Source: CADEFQ01 sp050249415
GTDB lineage: Bacteria; Pseudomonadota; Gammaproteobacteria; Steroidobacterales; Steroidobacteraceae
Direction: 5' to 3'
Length of the DNA stretch: 64,000 bases
Assembly: GCA_050249415.1 (NCBI GenBank)
Contig: JBFWQO010000001.1
Location: 62,001-126,000, forward strand
The notes under the pieces are model-generated. The model saw only the letters and a program-made list of their open reading frames with translations, was not told the DNA's origin and made no database searches. The translations under genes were made by a program, and so were the position numbers. Positions 15,670 to 23,133 of this stretch are shown here, one piece after another (the first letter of the stretch is position 1; the number at the start of each line of letters is the position of its first letter).

Positions 15670-16113
15670 TCAGCCGCGCGAAACGAGCCAGACGCCGCCG
15701 ATGAGCAGCGCGCAGCCCGCGACGCGCGCGAGCGTCACGGGCTGTTGCGGGAATCCGAGCCAGCCGTTCTGGTCGACGATGAGCGCCGCGAGCAGCTGCC
15801 CGAACACCGTCACGGCGAGCAGCACGGTTGCGCCGAGCTTCGGGCCGGCGACCGTGACGATGGCGACATAGAACGCGCCGAACAGCCCACCGAGCCAGGC
15901 CCACCAGGGTGCGCCGGCCAGCGCCGCGCGCGTCGGCACGGGCGTGCGCATCGCCACGAGGTAGACCGAGAGCGCGGCGATGCCCACGAGGAAATTGACG
16001 AGTGCGGCAGCCCCCGCCGAGCCGAACTGGGTGCGCAACGCCGCGTTCATGCCGACCTGGACCGTGAGGCCGAGGCCCGCCGCGAACGCGAGCAGCGCGA
16101 GGACGCCGCCCAC
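15670..16113 (-). CDS. DMT-superfamily small membrane protein (YdcZ/DUF606-like)
   Basis: 147 residues with about five hydrophobic helices (GGVLALLAFAAGLGLTVQVG, AALVNFLVGIAALSVYLVAM, WWAWLGGLFGAFYVAIVTV, LGATVLLAVTVFGQLLAALIV, ARVAGCALLIGGVWLVSRG). The pattern with the invariant-looking QVGMNAALR and VDQNGWLG segments matches the short YdcZ-type branch of the drug/metabolite transporter superfamily, which is half the usual EamA length and thought to dimerise. The substrate is unknown. GTG 16113 lies 1 bp after the upstream stop; no better start fits the first helix. Confidence 0.75.
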   Translation of the reverse strand: MGGVLALLAFAAGLGLTVQVGMNAALRTQFGSAGAAALVNFLVGIAALSVYLVAMRTPVPTRAALAGAPWWAWLGGLFGAFYVAIVTVAGPKLGATVLLAVTVFGQLLAALIVDQNGWLGFPQQPVTLARVAGCALLIGGVWLVSRG

Positions 16114-16114
16114 C

Positions 16115-16504
16115 TCAGCGCCCCCGCGCGGCGAGGAGCAGCCGGCGCCCGGGCGCGGATGCGAAGAGGGTCGGCAGCCACGCCCAGGCGAGGCGGCGCA
16201 GCCACGGCGCCTTCTGCCGCGGCAGCGCGGTGCGCAGCGCGACCGAAACGTCGCGATGCAGGTGCAGCGCACGGGCATGCAGGACGTACTCGCCGCGCGC
16301 CGTGCGCACCGACCAGGCGTGGCCGCCCGGCTCGGCGCGTGTCAATTCCGCGTACTCGAGATCGTCGGGCACGTCGCCTTTCGCGCCCTCGAAGGCGAGT
16401 TCGGTCGCATTGGAACAGGTGCCGACTTCACGGCCCTGCAGCAAGAGGTTCAGGGGCCCGGTGGCCGGGCGCACGACCTCCACGCCGGAGAGGCAAACGA
16501 TCAT
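16115..16504 (-). CDS. Conserved-looking protein of unknown function
   Basis: 129 residues; not recognised. The N-terminal half is a mixed strand region (VEVVRPATGPLNLLLQGREVGTCSNATELAFEGAKGD), then a soluble core (AWSVRTARGEYVLHARALHLHRDVSVALRTALP), and the last 30 residues are basic and hydrophobic (WLRRLAWAWLPTLFASAPGRRLLLAARGR), perhaps a membrane-associated amphipathic tail. It is the first gene of the operon leading to the DMT, CobW and WD40 genes (1 bp gap to the next start). A TATGCT hexamer sits 6 nt upstream of its ATG. Confidence 0.6.
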   Translation of the reverse strand: MIVCLSGVEVVRPATGPLNLLLQGREVGTCSNATELAFEGAKGDVPDDLEYAELTRAEPGGHAWSVRTARGEYVLHARALHLHRDVSVALRTALPRQKAPWLRRLAWAWLPTLFASAPGRRLLLAARGR

Positions 16505-16510
16505 GGCGCA

Positions 16511-16516
16511 AGCATA
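16511..16516 (-). promoter_or_regulatory. -10-like hexamer 6 nt before the 16504 start
   Basis: TATGCT on the minus strand, 6 nt from the ATG; no convincing -35. It is one of the leaderless-promoter candidates. Confidence 0.3.
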
Positions 16517-16528
16517 GCGCAGCGGCCG

Positions 16529-17170
16529 TCAGCCGCCGACCGGCCCGAGTGTATCCGCGAGGATGATCTCGCAGGCGCCCGCGCCCGTGTCTTCCCGCGT
16601 GAGCGACGTGCGCGCCGAACCCCCGTCGGGGCCTTCGACATCGACCAGCGAGCCGTCGATCCGCACCACCTCGCCCGGGCGCAAGCGCTTCAGCGCCCGG
16701 GCCACCGCGGCACTCGCGGGCACGATGTGCCAGTTGGCCGAATGGGATTCGACTGCGCCGCGCGGCAGCGGCAGGTCGTCCGCGTGCCAGTAGTAGAAGC
16801 GGTTCGACTGCGAAATGTCGAAGGCCGCGAGAATCGCGCTGTCCGACATCGGCCCCCAGCCGACCGCGAGATCGACGGGCGCGATCGGCGCGAGCGGATC
16901 GATGTAGTAGCGCTCGCGCGCGAGGACACGCACGGTGGCGCTGAACCGGGCGCGGGGTGTCAGCCGATAGCCGTGGCCGGCGTCGGCGACCGCGCTCCCG
17001 TCGAGCGCGGTTTGCACCGGGTCGTCGGGCGCGAGCACGCCGGGGCGGCGCTCGAGCGGCCGGTTCGCTTCCCATTGGTAGAGCGCGAGCAGGACGAGCG
17101 TGGCGAAGGCCCAGCTTCGCCAGCTCCGGAACAGGCCAGGTCCGGCATCGTCGCGCCCATTTCGCGTCAC
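16529..17170 (-). CDS. Single-pass membrane-anchored protein, family not recognised
   Basis: 213 residues. One N-terminal transmembrane helix (SWAFATLVLLALYQWEA, about residues 17-33) anchors a soluble domain probably on the periplasmic side. The domain has notable conserved-looking segments: YRLTPRARFSATVRVLARERYYIDPLAPIAPVDLAVGWGPMSD, FDISQSNRFYYWHADDLPLP, SHSANWHIVPASAAV and GEVVRIDGSLVDVEGPDG. These resemble widespread proteobacterial proteins usually annotated as hypothetical; no enzyme motif is visible. GTG 17170 overlaps the TGA of the methyltransferase gene, so it belongs to that operon. Confidence 0.72.
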   Translation of the reverse strand: MTRNGRDDAGPGLFRSWRSWAFATLVLLALYQWEANRPLERRPGVLAPDDPVQTALDGSAVADAGHGYRLTPRARFSATVRVLARERYYIDPLAPIAPVDLAVGWGPMSDSAILAAFDISQSNRFYYWHADDLPLPRGAVESHSANWHIVPASAAVARALKRLRPGEVVRIDGSLVDVEGPDGGSARTSLTREDTGAGACEIILADTLGPVGG

Positions 17171-17781
17171 GCCATGCGCCTCGTCGACCGATTGCCCACG
17201 GTCTCGAGCTCCCACAGCGGCAGCGGCACGCCCCTCCGCAGCCAGAAGCCCGCACCGATCTCGCGAAAGCCGCGCCGCAGGCGTGCGCGATACCACTCGC
17301 CGCGGCGCAAGTGCACGTCGCGGTCGGTGCGCGACTGGTCGCAGTTCTCGCGCCAGTCGCTGCGTGTCAATGCGCTGAAGTACAGCAACCCGCGGCAGAG
17401 TCGCGTGAGGTTCGCGAGCGCGCGTGGCGCCGCGCGGTCCCCGAGGTACTGCAGCACGTCATAGCAGACGACGAGGTCGAACGGCCGCGCGGGCCGATAG
17501 CCCTCGATCGTGCTGTGCACCCAGCCGTGCCGTTCGCAGAGGTACGCGCTCAGCTCGATGCCCGTGTAGGCGGCCCCCGGCAAGGCACGCATGAGCGGAG
17601 TGCGCAGCAGGCCGATGCCGCAGCCGGCATCGAGCACGCGCTTCACCGGCAGCCCGAGGTAGCCGGCGCAGGCGCCGATCAGGCGCGCGCGCGCGGCCAT
17701 CTCGGCGCGCGAGGTCACGCTGCTCGCCGGGTCGCGGTAGTAGCGCTCGTAATACGCCCGGTCGAAGCGGTCGTCCGTCAC
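17167..17781 (-). CDS. SAM-dependent class I methyltransferase
   Basis: 204 residues with the Rossmann SAM-binding core: motif I VLDAGCGIGLLRTPL, motif II region AYTGIELSAYLC, and FDLVVCYDVLQYLGDRAAPRALANL for the later strands. The substrate is unknown. The GTG start (17781) is 6 bp after the stop of the ATP-grasp gene and the TGA overlaps the next GTG, so it is the middle gene of a three-gene operon. The pairing with an ATP-grasp ligase suggests that both modify the same small molecule or peptide (inference). Confidence 0.83.
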   Translation of the reverse strand: MTDDRFDRAYYERYYRDPASSVTSRAEMAARARLIGACAGYLGLPVKRVLDAGCGIGLLRTPLMRALPGAAYTGIELSAYLCERHGWVHSTIEGYRPARPFDLVVCYDVLQYLGDRAAPRALANLTRLCRGLLYFSALTRSDWRENCDQSRTDRDVHLRRGEWYRARLRRGFREIGAGFWLRRGVPLPLWELETVGNRSTRRMA

Positions 17782-17787
17782 GCCGGC

Positions 17788-19080
17788 TCAGACCTCGCGC
17801 AGGTAGCCCCAGGTGTGCAGGCGGTCGTGGTCTTCGAACCAGCGTTCGCCGATGTCATCGCGATAGTACATGTCAGGGATCATGATGTTGCGGATCCGGG
17901 AGTATGCCTGCGCCTGCGCCTGGCGCATCGTCGAGCCGACGCCGCACACGATCAGCACCACGCCGGAGGTGCCCGCGACGTACCACTGGCCGTTCACCTG
18001 CTTGACGTCCTCGATGTGCACCTCTTCGGGGATGCCCTTCTTGAACAGGATCGCGGCATTGTGCGACACGGAGTTGAACGTCGCCTCGTCGTCGAACGGG
18101 AACGGCGAGACGACGATGCGCACCCCGACCTGGAAGCCGCTCTTCACCTTGAACTTCTGTGCGGTGCCCGCGGCGAGGTCGTGGAAGAACTCGCCGATCG
18201 GGGTCGTCATGCCTTCCTGCTGGATGCTGATGGTCGGATAGCCGAAGCGCGACGTGAACTCGAGCGGGTAGATGCCGTTGCCGTTGACGATGCAGTTCAG
18301 GTCGATGTAGCCGACGTAGCCCTCCTCGGCGAGCTTCGGCTCCATTTTCTTCAGCGTCTGGTTGTAGAGGCGATTCGGCCCGCTCCAGAACATCACCGTG
18401 CCCATCTCGCCGGTCGACGGACCGATGTTGCCGGGGAAGAGTTTCTTGTGCTCGAAGTTGACGTTCACCGGGTAGATGAACTCGCGCCCGTTGAAAAACG
18501 CCCCCACGGCGATCTCGACGCCGGTCACCCGGCGCTGCAGCTGGAACACCTTGATTTCGTCGGGGAATGATTTCTTGTATGCCTCGAGCACGCGGATGAC
18601 GTCCTCGCCGTCGTCCTCGTCGCCGACGAACAGGCGCCGCTTGACGTTGCCGGCCTCGCCCGAGGGCTTGATCACGTAGCGCTCGGGATTCGCCTTCACG
18701 TAGGCGATCGCGGCATCGAAATCGCTGAATTCGCGGTACGGCAGGATATTGATGCCGGCCTTCTTGAGCTCTTCCTGGCCGAAGGAGCGGTCGTCCTCCA
18801 GCCGGTCGGTATACGGCGTGCCGCCGATCACCTTCTTGCCGGCCGCGCGCAAGCGCTGCGCCTTCCCGCCCTGGCCGAGGGTATCGTCGAACACGATCAC
18901 GTCGGCCCAGTCGACCTCGGCCTCCCAGTCGAGGGTCTTCGGGACGAAGCCGTTCGCGATATCGCGTTCCCTCTCATTGTCGATGTAATAGCGGACCTCG
19001 TGGCCCTCCTTGGCGACCTGCCAGGCGATATCGCTGATCAGCGCGGAGAGCGAGACGAACAGAAAGCGGCGGGGTTCCAT
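17788..19080 (-). CDS. PurD-like ATP-grasp ligase
   Basis: 430 residues. The order is a Rossmann-like N-terminal domain (FLFVSLSALISDIAWQVAKEGHEVRYY), a central region, then an ATP-grasp fold: YVIKPSGEAGNVKRRLFVGDE for nucleotide binding, VEIAVGAFFNGREFIYPVNVNFEHKKLFPGNIGPSTGEMGTVMFW, and GYVGYIDLNCIVNGNGIYPLEFTSRFGYP with catalytic acidic residues. This resembles phosphoribosylamine-glycine ligase homologues that are not the housekeeping PurD. It would form an amide or similar bond using ATP. It heads an operon with a methyltransferase and a membrane-anchored protein. A TATAGT hexamer lies 9 nt upstream of the ATG. Confidence 0.8.
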   Translation of the reverse strand: MEPRRFLFVSLSALISDIAWQVAKEGHEVRYYIDNERERDIANGFVPKTLDWEAEVDWADVIVFDDTLGQGGKAQRLRAAGKKVIGGTPYTDRLEDDRSFGQEELKKAGINILPYREFSDFDAAIAYVKANPERYVIKPSGEAGNVKRRLFVGDEDDGEDVIRVLEAYKKSFPDEIKVFQLQRRVTGVEIAVGAFFNGREFIYPVNVNFEHKKLFPGNIGPSTGEMGTVMFWSGPNRLYNQTLKKMEPKLAEEGYVGYIDLNCIVNGNGIYPLEFTSRFGYPTISIQQEGMTTPIGEFFHDLAAGTAQKFKVKSGFQVGVRIVVSPFPFDDEATFNSVSHNAAILFKKGIPEEVHIEDVKQVNGQWYVAGTSGVVLIVCGVGSTMRQAQAQAYSRIRNIMIPDMYYRDDIGERWFEDHDRLHTWGYLREV

Positions 19081-19122
19081 GGGCTCGTGACTATACCGGC
19101 CGCCGCTCGTAAACTCGCGCCC

Positions 19123-19689
19123 ATGATCCGGACCCTCACCCTCACCCTCACCCTGGCCCTGACCCTGGCTGCCGGCGCCGCCCCCGCCGGCGAGCCCGCG
19201 CCGTTCACGCTCACCTCGGCGGCCTTCGCACCGGGCGGCATGCTGAAGAACGAGCAGGTGTACGACGGCTTCGGCTGCAGTGGCGGCAACGTGTCGCCGG
19301 CGCTCTTGTGGAAGAACCCACCGGCGGCCACGCAGAGTTTCGCGCTGATGGTGTACGACCCGGACGCCCCGACCGGCAGCGGCTGGTGGCACTGGGTGGT
19401 CTACAACCTCCCCGCGACGGTGGACAGCGTGCCCGCGGGCGCCGGCTCGGCCGACGGCAGGGAAATGCCGGCGGGCGCGATCCAGGGTCGCACCGATTTC
19501 GGCACCGTCGGCTACGGCGGCGCCTGCCCGCCGCCGGGGGACAAGCCGCATCGCTATTACTTCCGGGTGTACGCGCTCAAGGTCGCGAAGCTCGACGTCC
19601 CCGCCGACGCGACCGCCGCGATGATCGGCTTCGCGGTGCGGGCCAATGCGCTCGCGGTGGCCGAAACGCAGGCGATCTACGGACGCTGA
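19123..19689 (+). CDS. YbhB/YbcL-family PEBP-like protein, exported
   Basis: 188 residues. The signal peptide is MIRTLTLTLTLALTLAAGAAPAG, with Thr-Leu repeats encoded by a hexanucleotide repeat. The PEBP/Raf-kinase-inhibitor-like domain is clear: NEQVYDGFGCSGGNVSPALLWKNPPA, the ligand-pocket motif YDPDAPTGSGWWHWVVYNLP, and PPPGDKPHRYYFRVYALK. The bacterial proteins bind small anionic ligands; no enzymatic role is established. The position suggests periplasmic function. The ATG is 42 bp from the divergent ATP-grasp start. Confidence 0.92.
   Translation: MIRTLTLTLTLALTLAAGAAPAGEPAPFTLTSAAFAPGGMLKNEQVYDGFGCSGGNVSPALLWKNPPAATQSFALMVYDPDAPTGSGWWHWVVYNLPATVDSVPAGAGSADGREMPAGAIQGRTDFGTVGYGGACPPPGDKPHRYYFRVYALKVAKLDVPADATAAMIGFAVRANALAVAETQAIYGR
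19132..19167 (+). repeat. Hexanucleotide repeat in the PEBP signal-peptide code
   Basis: Three perfect ACCCTC units (19132-19149) followed by ACCCTG, GCCCTG and ACCCTG. It encodes the Thr-Leu run of the signal peptide; unit gain or loss would change length without shifting frame. Confidence 0.8.
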
Positions 19690-19693
19690 TCCC

Positions 19694-19828
19694 ATGAGCA
19701 CCGAACGTCGCGGCACGGCGTGGCCGTGGATCCTCGTGCCGATCTGCGCGCTGATCGTGTTCTTCGGCCTGCGCTCCTGCAAGGAGGCGCAGGCGACCCC
19801 TCAAACCACCGCGGTCGCGGGGTTGTAG
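19694..19828 (+). CDS. Small single-pass membrane protein (44 aa)
   Basis: MSTERRGTAWPWILVPICAL... : a short positively charged N-terminus, one hydrophobic helix (about residues 10-25) and a short polar tail with KEAQATPQ. It starts 4 bp after the PEBP stop, so it is probably cotranscribed. No family was recognised. Its 3' end overlaps the convergent FAD-monooxygenase gene by 28 bp. Confidence 0.5.
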   Translation: MSTERRGTAWPWILVPICALIVFFGLRSCKEAQATPQTTAVAGL

Positions 19829-20979
19829 TCGAAAAGGCCCAGGCGCTCGTCGGCGGCCTTGCCGCCGGTCTTCAGCGCGTACTTCTCGGGTTCGTGGGAA
19901 TGGAACACCTTGACGGCCTTGCGCGACTCGCGCACGACGAACGAGGCGCGCGGGATGCGCGCGGCCTCGTAACGCGCGATCGCCTGGGCAAGGTCGTCCG
20001 ATGCCGCGATCGCGCGTGCCAGCAGCACGGCATCCTCGATCGCGAGCACGGCGCCGTGGCCGAGGAACGGCAACACGGGGTGCGCGGCGTCACCGAGCAG
20101 CGTCACGCGCCCGCGGCTCCACCGGGCGAGCGGTTCGCGATCAAAGAGGCCCCACTTGAAGAGCAGGTCGGGCGGCACCGCGGCGAGGAATGCGCGCACG
20201 TCCGGGTGCCAGTCCCCGAAGTCCGCGAGCAGCTCCTCCACGGTCGAACGGATCGACCAGCCCTCTTCGGTCCAGGCCGATCTCTCGGCGAAGGCGACGA
20301 AATTGAGGAGTGCGCCGCCCCGCACCGGGTAGCGGTTCACGAGGTGCCCCGGCCCGACATAGATGCCGGAGGGTGGATCGAGCACACCCGGCGGCACGCG
20401 ATCCATCGGCACGAGCCCGCGCCATGCGATGTAGCCGGTGTACTTCGGGCCGCTGTCGCCGAAGAGCTCGTGGCGCACCTGCGAGCGTGAACCGTCGGCG
20501 CCGATCAGGAGCCCGGCCGCGGCGACGCTGCCGTCCTCGAACGAGAGCCTCACGCCCTCGCTGTCCTGCGAGAGCGAGGCAAGATGCCGGCCGAGCCGGA
20601 TCGCGTCCGGGTCGTTGGCACGCACCGCATCCGCGATCGCCCCGTGCAGATCGGCGCGATGGACCAGGTAGTAACGCTCCCCGTACTTCTCGAGCAGGGT
20701 CTGCCCACGGTTCGTCCATTGCAGGGCGCGGCCGTCCTGGTAGTGACGCACGGCCTGGTCTTCGGGCAGGTAGGCAATTGCGTCGAGCCGCGCGCCGAGC
20801 CCGAGGTAGCGCAACGCATGCGCGGCGCTCGGGCTGAGCGAGAGCCCGGCGCCCACCTCACCCAGCTGCGGCGCCTGCTCGTAAACGGTCGGGCGAAATC
20901 CCGCGCGCTGCAGCGCGAGCGCCGCGGTCAGGCCGCCGATACCGGCCCCGACGATGGCAATGTCCAAGCTTCCCTCCAT
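19801..20979 (-). CDS. FAD-dependent aromatic monooxygenase (salicylate hydroxylase-like)
   Basis: 392 residues of the group A flavoprotein monooxygenase fold: N-terminal dinucleotide-binding IAIVGAGIGGLTAALALQRAG, a GLLIGADGSRSQVR (DG-type) motif in the middle and GRVTLLGDAAHPVLPFLGHGAVLAIEDAVLLA (GD motif) near residue 290. This combination is typical of salicylate 1-hydroxylase and 3-hydroxybenzoate 6-hydroxylase-like enzymes that use NAD(P)H and oxygen. The natural substrate is not identifiable and no ring-cleavage gene is adjacent. Start chosen at MEGSLDIAIVGAG; the upstream extension has no conserved features. Confidence 0.88.
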   Translation of the reverse strand: MEGSLDIAIVGAGIGGLTAALALQRAGFRPTVYEQAPQLGEVGAGLSLSPSAAHALRYLGLGARLDAIAYLPEDQAVRHYQDGRALQWTNRGQTLLEKYGERYYLVHRADLHGAIADAVRANDPDAIRLGRHLASLSQDSEGVRLSFEDGSVAAAGLLIGADGSRSQVRHELFGDSGPKYTGYIAWRGLVPMDRVPPGVLDPPSGIYVGPGHLVNRYPVRGGALLNFVAFAERSAWTEEGWSIRSTVEELLADFGDWHPDVRAFLAAVPPDLLFKWGLFDREPLARWSRGRVTLLGDAAHPVLPFLGHGAVLAIEDAVLLARAIAASDDLAQAIARYEAARIPRASFVVRESRKAVKVFHSHEPEKYALKTGGKAADERLGLFDYNPATAVV

Positions 20980-21144
20980 GGTCGCCAGTGTCCCGCACGT
21001 CGCGCAGGGCGGGGAGGGGCCGCACGCCTCGCGGTTCAACGGGCGGACAGCAAGGCGGCCCCGGCGCGAACGATATCCATCTGGCGGTGTCGCACGCGCC
21101 CTGACGAACGGCCCCCTGCGACGTCTATTCGCAAACAACCCGGG

Positions 21145-21706
21145 ATGGCACGGATGCGTCCGACTCTCGTCCGCAGCCTGGCGGCGCTCGGCGTCGCGGC
21201 CGGCATGGCCCGCGGTGCCGGACTGAAGTACGGCGAGCCCTGCCTGTGTGGAGGCGAACGCTTCATCGTCGGCTACTGCCGGGGCGAAGGTCGTACTGCT
21301 GCGACTGTCGGCGGGAACGAACCCCGGTGTCCGTGTCGCCCATTACGTCGATGAACTGTCCAGGAAGCCTGCGGCCAGTCCGGGCGTGGTCGCGATCCGG
21401 GGGCTGTACGTCTATCCCGAGGGTGTCCCCGACTCGCGCCCCGGCACCCGGGCCAGATGGCTTGAATTCCACACGCACTGCGCGAACGGCTCGTTCGATC
21501 TCGTCAACCTGATCGAACTCGACGACGACGCGAGACCACTGGGCGCCGCTCAGGGGAGCCACAGATTACCACCCGTCACGAAGGGCTCCGTCGGTGAAGC
21601 AGTCCTCGGCATCGCCTGCAAGACGGCCGACACGACGAACCGGCCGCGCCTGACGAGCACCAAGGCCGCGATCGAAGGCGCAATGAAGCGCGCGCGAACG
21701 CATTGA
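21145..21706 (+). pseudogene. Frameshifted exported surface-adhesin-E-like protein
   Basis: Two overlapping frames look like one broken gene. Frame 1 from ATG 21145 encodes a signal peptide (MRPTLVRSLAALGVAAGMARG) and LKYGEPCLCGGERFIVGYCRG, then loses sense. The frame +1 downstream of about 21290 continues with AKVVLLRLSAGTNPGVRVAHYVDEL, a WLEFHTHCANGSFDLVNLIELDDD segment and KGSVGEAVLGIACK near the end. The second part resembles small secreted proteins of the surface-adhesin E type with a C-terminal Gly-Ser...Cys close. Joining the frames at about 21285-21300 gives a continuous product. A sequencing error could produce the same picture. Confidence 0.45.
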
Positions 21707-22102
21707 TCGACGCCTGGACCGCGGCGTACAACCGCGGGGACCACGACGGCGCACTCGCCTCGCTGCGCGAGTACACGCAGCTCTACCCGAAGGACCCCAC
21801 GGGCTACATCTTTGCCAGTTATACGTATGTCGCGAAGGGCGACATCGAGGGTGCCGAACGGGCACTGCGGCAAGGCCAGCGAGCCGCGCCCGACGATCCC
21901 GGGATCCACGTCGAACTCGGCAGCCTCTATCACAAGCACCGCGATGACAAGCCGCGCGCGCCTGCTGCCGAACGATGGGATGAGGTACATGTACGACTGC
22001 GGCCGCAACGCCGATGCGTGGCGTATCGCGCGCACGCTGGAGAAGTACGACGCGAAGCTCGGCGCGGTGCTGCTTGCGGAGATCGCCGCTACCGAACGCT
22101 GA
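21703..22102 (+). pseudogene. Frameshifted TPR protein fragment
   Basis: From TTG 21703 the frame encodes TPR-like helices (IDAWTAAYNRGDHDGALASL, YPKDPTGYIFASYTYVAKGDIEGAERALRQGQRAAPDDPGIHVELGSLYHKHRDDKP). At about 21955-21975 the sense switches to the +1 frame, which continues with LLPNDGMRYMYDCGRNADAWRIARTLEKYDAKLGAVLLAEIAATER and stops at 22102. So at least one indel breaks it. The sense of the preceding relic runs directly into this one with another frame change at 21700-21706; both may once have been a single gene. The 3' end overlaps the convergent lipoprotein gene by 14 bp. Confidence 0.5.
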
Positions 22103-23063
22103 TCGTGCGCCTCGCAAGCACGACACGGCCGCCCGGCGCTTCGAGTACGTAGCGGATGTCGTACTGACCCGCTTCGGCAGGCGCTTTGAGCTGGCTGTTC
22201 GAGCTGCCTGCCGTGTAGAAGTAGGACAGTTCGCCCGACGTTTCCACCTGCCCCTTCTTCACCAGGTCGACATAGTCGCCCCTGCGCTTCGGCCCGCTCC
22301 ATTCCACGTTGAACGCCGCACCCGCGGCGGCAATGTCTGGTCCATCGATCGTGGCCGCCGGCTGCGTCACGCGCAGCGGCGAGATCGACAGGATCTTCCG
22401 GCCGGTCGGACCCTCCTGGACATAGCGGACCAGATGGTCGCCGGCCTTGCCCGGCGCCGTCAGCTTCGCCGGGCTCCCGTCCCTCGCCCACGCGTACGTG
22501 ATCTCGCCGCTCGGCTCGGTGACGGACGAGGGAACGATATCGATGTAATCCTGGTCACCCGAGGGTCCGGACCACGCCACCTCGATCGGCTCCGCGCCCT
22601 CCACGGCGGGCGGGCCGGTCAGCGTGGCTGCAACGGCCGTGACCGCAATCGGGGCGGTGGCCTTGATCGTGCGCGCGCTGCCTGTGTCGAGGACGTAGCG
22701 GATGTCGTAGTCGCCCGGCGTCGTCGGCAAGGTGAGCTTTGCCGCGGGCATGGCGTCGCGGGTGTAGGCGTAGGTGATCTCGCCGCTCGTCGCGGTGTCC
22801 CCGCGCGGGACGAGGTCGATGTAGTCCCCCGTGTTACCGGGACCGGTCCATCGCACGTCGATCACGGCGCCCGCGCCGGCCGCGGCCGGTGCCGCGAGGG
22901 TCGCCGGGCCATCGACGGGCGCGGCCGTGTTGCGGCCCTGGCCGGCAGCGGCCGCAGGCGCCGGCATCGCCGGAGCCACCGCGGGCGCGTCCTTCCTGCC
23001 GCAGCCTGCGACCGCGAGGAGCACTACTGCGCAACCGGCGAAAAACAGCGCTTTCGTGGTCAT
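22089..23063 (-). CDS. Lipoprotein with three internal repeats
   Basis: 324 residues. A type II signal with lipobox VAGC (Cys about 21) is followed by an Ala/Pro linker and three tandem repeats of about 85 residues. Each repeat contains a WSGP/WTGP core, DYIDLVP or a variant, SGEITYAY and GDYDIRYVL, for example WTGPGNTGDYIDLVPRG, WSGPSGDQDYIDIVPSS and WSGPKRRGDYVDLVKKG. The pattern suggests beta-sandwich modules, seen in some proteins annotated as VWA-associated or hypothetical. Function is unknown; outer-membrane or periplasmic anchoring is inferred from the lipobox. Confidence 0.75.
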   Translation of the reverse strand: MTTKALFFAGCAVVLLAVAGCGRKDAPAVAPAMPAPAAAAGQGRNTAAPVDGPATLAAPAAAGAGAVIDVRWTGPGNTGDYIDLVPRGDTATSGEITYAYTRDAMPAAKLTLPTTPGDYDIRYVLDTGSARTIKATAPIAVTAVAATLTGPPAVEGAEPIEVAWSGPSGDQDYIDIVPSSVTEPSGEITYAWARDGSPAKLTAPGKAGDHLVRYVQEGPTGRKILSISPLRVTQPAATIDGPDIAAAGAAFNVEWSGPKRRGDYVDLVKKGQVETSGELSYFYTAGSSNSQLKAPAEAGQYDIRYVLEAPGGRVVLARRTISVR

Positions 23064-23120
23064 GGTCGTCCCCCTGTCATACGGTGCGTTCGCCGCGCGG
23101 ATTATGCGCCTGCGCCCGCG

Positions 23121-23126
23121 TATCAT
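23121..23126 (+). promoter_or_regulatory. -10-like hexamer 7 nt before the rimO start
   Basis: TATCAT sits 7 nt before ATG 23134 and no Shine-Dalgarno sequence lies between. A consensus -35 is not evident. Confidence 0.35.
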
Positions 23127-23133
23127 GCGCGCC

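Noticed and set aside
21145..22102. Two intact small genes at 21248-21706 and 21703-22152
   Set aside because: Each reads as a fragment: the first lacks a proper start and signal peptide, and the second loses sense after about residue 85 while the sense continues in another frame.
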